Shown piece after piece: positions 5,189 through 8,085 of a DNA stretch of 8,085 nucleotides (the stretch's first letter is position 1; each line of letters opens with the position of its first letter). This DNA comes from Tannerella sp. oral taxon 808 (GTDB lineage Bacteria > Bacteroidota > Bacteroidia > Bacteroidales > Tannerellaceae). The translations under genes and the position numbers were made by a program. Below the pieces are notes generated by a model. The model saw only the letters and a program-made list of their open reading frames with translations. It searched no databases and was not told the origin of the DNA. The stretch is taken from NCBI GenBank assembly GCA_002890585.1, contig MIQB01000089.1, forward strand, positions 1 through 8,085, written 5' to 3'.

Positions 5189-6282
5189 CACCCCCAACGG
5201 ACACAACCGACCGCTGGCCAATGACCCTCGACCAAGCACTGGCTGATGGCCTCTTCTCAGAAGAAGAGACCGACAACGAAGAAGCACTCTACGAGCATTT
5301 CCGCTTCACCGCCGACCCGAACCAATCCCTGCTCCGTATCGATAAGTTCCTCACCGACCGGATGACGCACACCAGCCGCAACCGCATCCAGCTGGCCGCC
5401 GAAGCCGGGTGGATAAGAGTCGATGGGCAACCAGTCAAAAGCAATTACCGCGTCAAGCCCGGCGACATCGTCACGATCGTCATGACACGGCCGCGACACG
5501 AGTTCGAGATCCTGCCCGAAGACATCCCCTTAGACATCATTTACGAAGACCCAGACCTGCTCGTCGTCAATAAGCCAGCAGGCCTCGTCGTGCATCCCGG
5601 TTTCGGCAATTACACCGGTACACTCGTCAACGCCCTGGCCTTCCACCTCCGCAATCTGCCAGGCTACGACCCCAACGACCCACGCCTGGGGCTCGTGCAT
5701 CGCATCGACAAAGACACATCCGGCCTGCTCGTCGTAGCCAAAAACGTAGACGCCAAGACACGCCTCAGCCGACAATTCTTCGAGAAGACAACCAGTCGCC
5801 GCTACCTCGCACTCAGCTGGGGCATACCCAAAGAAGACGAAGGGCGCATCGAAGGCAACATCGGCCGCGACATACACGACCGGCTCCGCATGGCCGTCTA
5901 CCCCGCCGGGAGCGAAGAAGGCAAACCAGCCATCACACACTACCACGTCGCCGAACGCTTAGGCTACGTCAGCCTACTCGAGTGCGAGCTCGAGACAGGC
6001 CGCACACACCAAATCCGCGCCCACATGAGCCACATCGGACACCCCATCTTCAACGACACCCGCTACGGCGGCGATCACATACTCAAAGGTCGGCCCACAG
6101 GCAGCTACCGGCAGTTCGTCCTCAACGCCTTCGCCCTCTGCCCACGCCAAGCACTACACGCCGAAACACTCGGCTTCATCCACCCCACCACCGGCCGCGA
6201 ACTCTTCTTCTCCGCGCCCCTGCCCAGCGATATGCAAGCACTCGTAGACAAATGGCGCGACTACTGCCTATCCAACACATAA
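5185..6282 (+). CDS. rluD: RluA-family 23S rRNA pseudouridine synthase (RluD-like)
   Basis: A 365-residue enzyme that isomerises uridines in 23S rRNA to pseudouridine; RluD modifies positions in helix 69 needed for ribosome assembly and termination. An acidic, non-conserved N-terminus (1-45) is followed by an S4 RNA-binding domain (about 46-100, LRIDKFLTDRM...NYRVKPGDIV) and the catalytic domain. Visible motifs are the strand DLLVVNKPAGLVVHPG, the catalytic loop HRIDKDTSGLLV (H172, R173, catalytic Asp175), and GRTHQIRAHMSHIGHPI (about 272-288). These match the RluC/RluD branch. The exact target sites cannot be assigned from sequence alone. The start overlaps the PASTA gene stop by 4 nt; an alternative start is Met13. 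ddl begins 15 nt after the stop. Confidence 0.93.
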   Translation: MTPPTDTTDRWPMTLDQALADGLFSEEETDNEEALYEHFRFTADPNQSLLRIDKFLTDRMTHTSRNRIQLAAEAGWIRVDGQPVKSNYRVKPGDIVTIVMTRPRHEFEILPEDIPLDIIYEDPDLLVVNKPAGLVVHPGFGNYTGTLVNALAFHLRNLPGYDPNDPRLGLVHRIDKDTSGLLVVAKNVDAKTRLSRQFFEKTTSRRYLALSWGIPKEDEGRIEGNIGRDIHDRLRMAVYPAGSEEGKPAITHYHVAERLGYVSLLECELETGRTHQIRAHMSHIGHPIFNDTRYGGDHILKGRPTGSYRQFVLNAFALCPRQALHAETLGFIHPTTGRELFFSAPLPSDMQALVDKWRDYCLSNT

Positions 6283-6297
6283 ACCGTAACCCCCAAA

Positions 6298-7293
6298 ATG
6301 AAAAGAACCATTGCCCTCGTAGCCGGAGGCTATTCCGGCGAATACGAAGTGTCGCTCAAGAGCGCCGATGGCCTCTATAGCTTTATTGATAAAACACGCT
6401 ACGACATCCACCGCGTCCTGCTGACCCGCGATGCGTGGAGCGTGCTCCTGCCTGACGGATCCCGAGTACCCATCGACCGCAACGACTTCAGCTACCGCCA
6501 CCCCGACGGCCGCCACATCCACTTCGACTTTGCCTACATCACCATCCACGGCACACCCGGCGAAGACGGACGCCTACAGGGCTACTTCGACATGCTCAGC
6601 ATCCCCTACTCCACATGCGGCGCATTAGCCTCAGCCCTCACCTTTAATAAATACACCTGCACACAGTTCCTACGGAGCCAAGGCGTACGCGTCGCCGACG
6701 CCATCCGCCTGCGCCGCGGAGATGCTGTTCGTGCAGACGACGTCGTCAAGACACTCGGCCTGCCCGTCTTCGTTAAGCCCAACGCCGGCGGCAGCAGCCT
6801 CGGCACAACGAAGGTGAAAGAAGCCGCACAGATCGACGAGGCCGTCCGGCGCGCCTTTGCCTGCGACGACGAGGTCATCATCGAGCGCTTCGTCTCAGGC
6901 ACCGAGGTGACCTGCGGCTGCTACAAAGCGCAAGGAGACATGACACTCCTGCCGGTCACGGAGGTCGTCACCGGCAACGACTTCTTCGACTTCGACGCCA
7001 AATACAACGGCCAAGTCAGCGAGATCACCCCCGCACGCATCTCCGTAGGAATGACCCAAAAGATCCAAGACGAGACGCGAGCGATCTACCACCTCATCGG
7101 TGCCAAAGGCATCATCCGTGTGGACTTCATCATCCCATCAGACGGCAGCGAGCCCGTCATGTTAGAGATCAACACCACGCCAGGCATGACGGAGACGAGC
7201 TTCATCCCACAACAGATCCGCGCCGCCGGCCTCTGCATCACCGATGTACTTACCGAGATCATCGAAAACGAGATGCAGAGCGACTCCCTCTAA
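6298..7293 (+). CDS. ddl: D-alanine--D-alanine ligase
   Basis: A 331-residue ATP-grasp ligase that joins two D-alanines for the peptidoglycan stem peptide, in the cytoplasm. The N-terminal substrate loop reads GGYSGEYEVSL, with Glu15 at the position of the E. coli DdlB D-Ala-binding Glu. The ATP-grasp signature VFVKPNAGGSSLGTTKV carries the conserved Ser near 166-167. The omega loop DAKYNGQVSEITPA has Lys235-Tyr236; tyrosine here, not phenylalanine, marks a D-Ala-D-Ala rather than D-Ala-D-Lac enzyme. Metal ligands are Asp276 (RVDF), Glu290 and Asn292 (EINTTPGM). Length and motifs are typical. It follows rluD by 15 nt without a terminator, so it is very likely in the same transcript as the PASTA gene and rluD. 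Confidence 0.96.
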   Translation: MKRTIALVAGGYSGEYEVSLKSADGLYSFIDKTRYDIHRVLLTRDAWSVLLPDGSRVPIDRNDFSYRHPDGRHIHFDFAYITIHGTPGEDGRLQGYFDMLSIPYSTCGALASALTFNKYTCTQFLRSQGVRVADAIRLRRGDAVRADDVVKTLGLPVFVKPNAGGSSLGTTKVKEAAQIDEAVRRAFACDDEVIIERFVSGTEVTCGCYKAQGDMTLLPVTEVVTGNDFFDFDAKYNGQVSEITPARISVGMTQKIQDETRAIYHLIGAKGIIRVDFIIPSDGSEPVMLEINTTPGMTETSFIPQQIRAAGLCITDVLTEIIENEMQSDSL

Positions 7294-7355
7294 CTACCGA
7301 GCGCATACGTGTAGATGCACCCCTACCACCCCCCTAACCACCCTTTGACTACCTC

Positions 7356-8085
7356 ATGGAAACAGCCCCTCTCACCACCGCCTTCGACGACATCCGCCCC
7401 CTGAACGACTCAGAGGTGCCCCAAGCCATCAACGAACTAATCGCCTCCGACGGCCTCTGGAACGCACTGCGCTACATCGCCCCCGAGGCCACCAACCGCG
7501 AGGCACTGACGGAACGGATGCGAGCCTGCCAGACGAAGGCACAGTTCCAATCCACCATCGGCTACGAGACAGTGATGAACATCGCCCGCCGCACCACCTT
7601 CTCGCTGACCCTCTCCGGCCGCAGCCGCCTGCCCAAAGGCAACACCCCCTGCACCTTCATCTCCAACCACCGCGACATCGTACTCGACGCCGCCTTCCTC
7701 AACGTCCTCCTCTTCGACGCCGGCCACGGCATGACGCAAATCGCCATCGGAGACAACCTGCTCATCCAGCCCTGGATCCGCCTCCTGGTGCGCCTCAATA
7801 ACAGCTTCATCGTCAAGCGAAACGTCTCCGCACGCCAACTCTTGGACAACAGCCGCACCCTCTCCGCTTACATCCGCCACACCCTGTGCCAGACGCATGA
7901 ATCCCTCTGGATAGCCCAACGCGAGGGACGCGCCAAAGACTCTAACGACCACACCCAAACGTCCGTCCTGAAGATGCTTTGCATGGCCGGACCAACCGAC
8001 AACCTGATGGCCAACCTGATGGAGCTGAACATCGTGCCCATCGCCATCTCGTATGAATACGACCCCTGCGATTACCTCAAGGCAC
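7356..8085 (+). CDS. PlsC-like glycerolipid acyltransferase, 3' end outside the window
   Basis: The first 243 residues of a phospholipid/glycerol acyltransferase-like protein are present; it is still open at the window edge. After about 75 non-conserved residues comes the acyltransferase core. Block I is FISNHRDIVLDAAFL (His105, Asp111), the block II equivalent is NNSFIVKRNVSARQLL, the block III equivalent is WIAQREGRAKDSND, and a block IV-like strand is NIVPIAISYEY. Family members transfer acyl chains to glycerol-3-phosphate, lysophosphatidate or lipid A-type acceptors; the acceptor here is unknown. The block I spacing is odd: five, not four, residues lie between the motif His and the following Asp. 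The gene starts 62 nt after ddl and is probably in the same operon. No membrane helix is evident in the visible part. Confidence 0.8.
   Translation, partial: METAPLTTAFDDIRPLNDSEVPQAINELIASDGLWNALRYIAPEATNREALTERMRACQTKAQFQSTIGYETVMNIARRTTFSLTLSGRSRLPKGNTPCTFISNHRDIVLDAAFLNVLLFDAGHGMTQIAIGDNLLIQPWIRLLVRLNNSFIVKRNVSARQLLDNSRTLSAYIRHTLCQTHESLWIAQREGRAKDSNDHTQTSVLKMLCMAGPTDNLMANLMELNIVPIAISYEYDPCDYLKA

Noticed and set aside
7437..7958. Minus-strand frame of 173 aa opposite the acyltransferase
   Set aside because: The plus-strand frame contains clear acyltransferase motifs; the antisense frame stays open because of biased codon use.

Overview
The window looks like a G+C-rich member of the Bacteroidales, most likely from the Porphyromonas/Tannerella side of the order. 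Several things point there: a BspA-type leucine-rich-repeat surface protein with a C-terminal tail of the type IX secretion (T9SS) kind, Bacteroidetes promoters (TAnnTTTG at -7) in front of several genes, and a housekeeping block rpmH - PASTA membrane protein - rluD - ddl - acyltransferase of the sort found in this order. The G+C content is too high, by eye, for T. forsythia itself; a high-G+C Tannerella relative is a guess.

Left part (1-648). Bases 1-155 are G+C-rich, non-coding and full of short palindromes. A small gene on the minus strand (156-389) encodes a 77-residue protein with an antitoxin-like C-terminus and no visible toxin partner. Its Bacteroidetes-type promoter (421-428) shows that the long upstream extension of its reading frame is not translated. 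A second TAnnTTTG box (501-508) faces the other way, toward the large surface-protein gene, so 390-648 is a divergent control region. It also holds a 14-bp perfect palindrome.

Centre (649-4266). The large gene (649-3576) encodes a secreted 975-residue protein: signal peptide, three tandem LRR modules of unequal size, a Thr-Pro linker, a Big_2-like Ig domain and a T9SS-like tail. It is followed by two hairpins (one flanked by 13-nt direct repeats, one looking like an intrinsic terminator), then by about 345 bp of a diverged but strictly phased 22-bp tandem array (3747-4091). The array ends in a hairpin and is followed by a REP-like 12-bp-stem palindrome and further hairpins, up to the rpmH promoter. 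This array-hairpin complex is the most unusual feature of the window and has no obvious protein product.

Right part (4267-8085). rpmH (ribosomal protein L34, 51 aa) has a well-formed promoter with a 10-bp palindrome in its spacer. A perfect 12-bp inverted repeat separates it from a tightly packed set of genes: a single-pass PASTA-domain protein whose stop overlaps the start of rluD (ATGA), then ddl 15 nt later, then a PlsC-like acyltransferase that runs off the window. Together these serve the ribosome (L34, 23S pseudouridylation) and the envelope (a PASTA domain that may sense peptidoglycan, D-Ala-D-Ala synthesis, lipid acylation).
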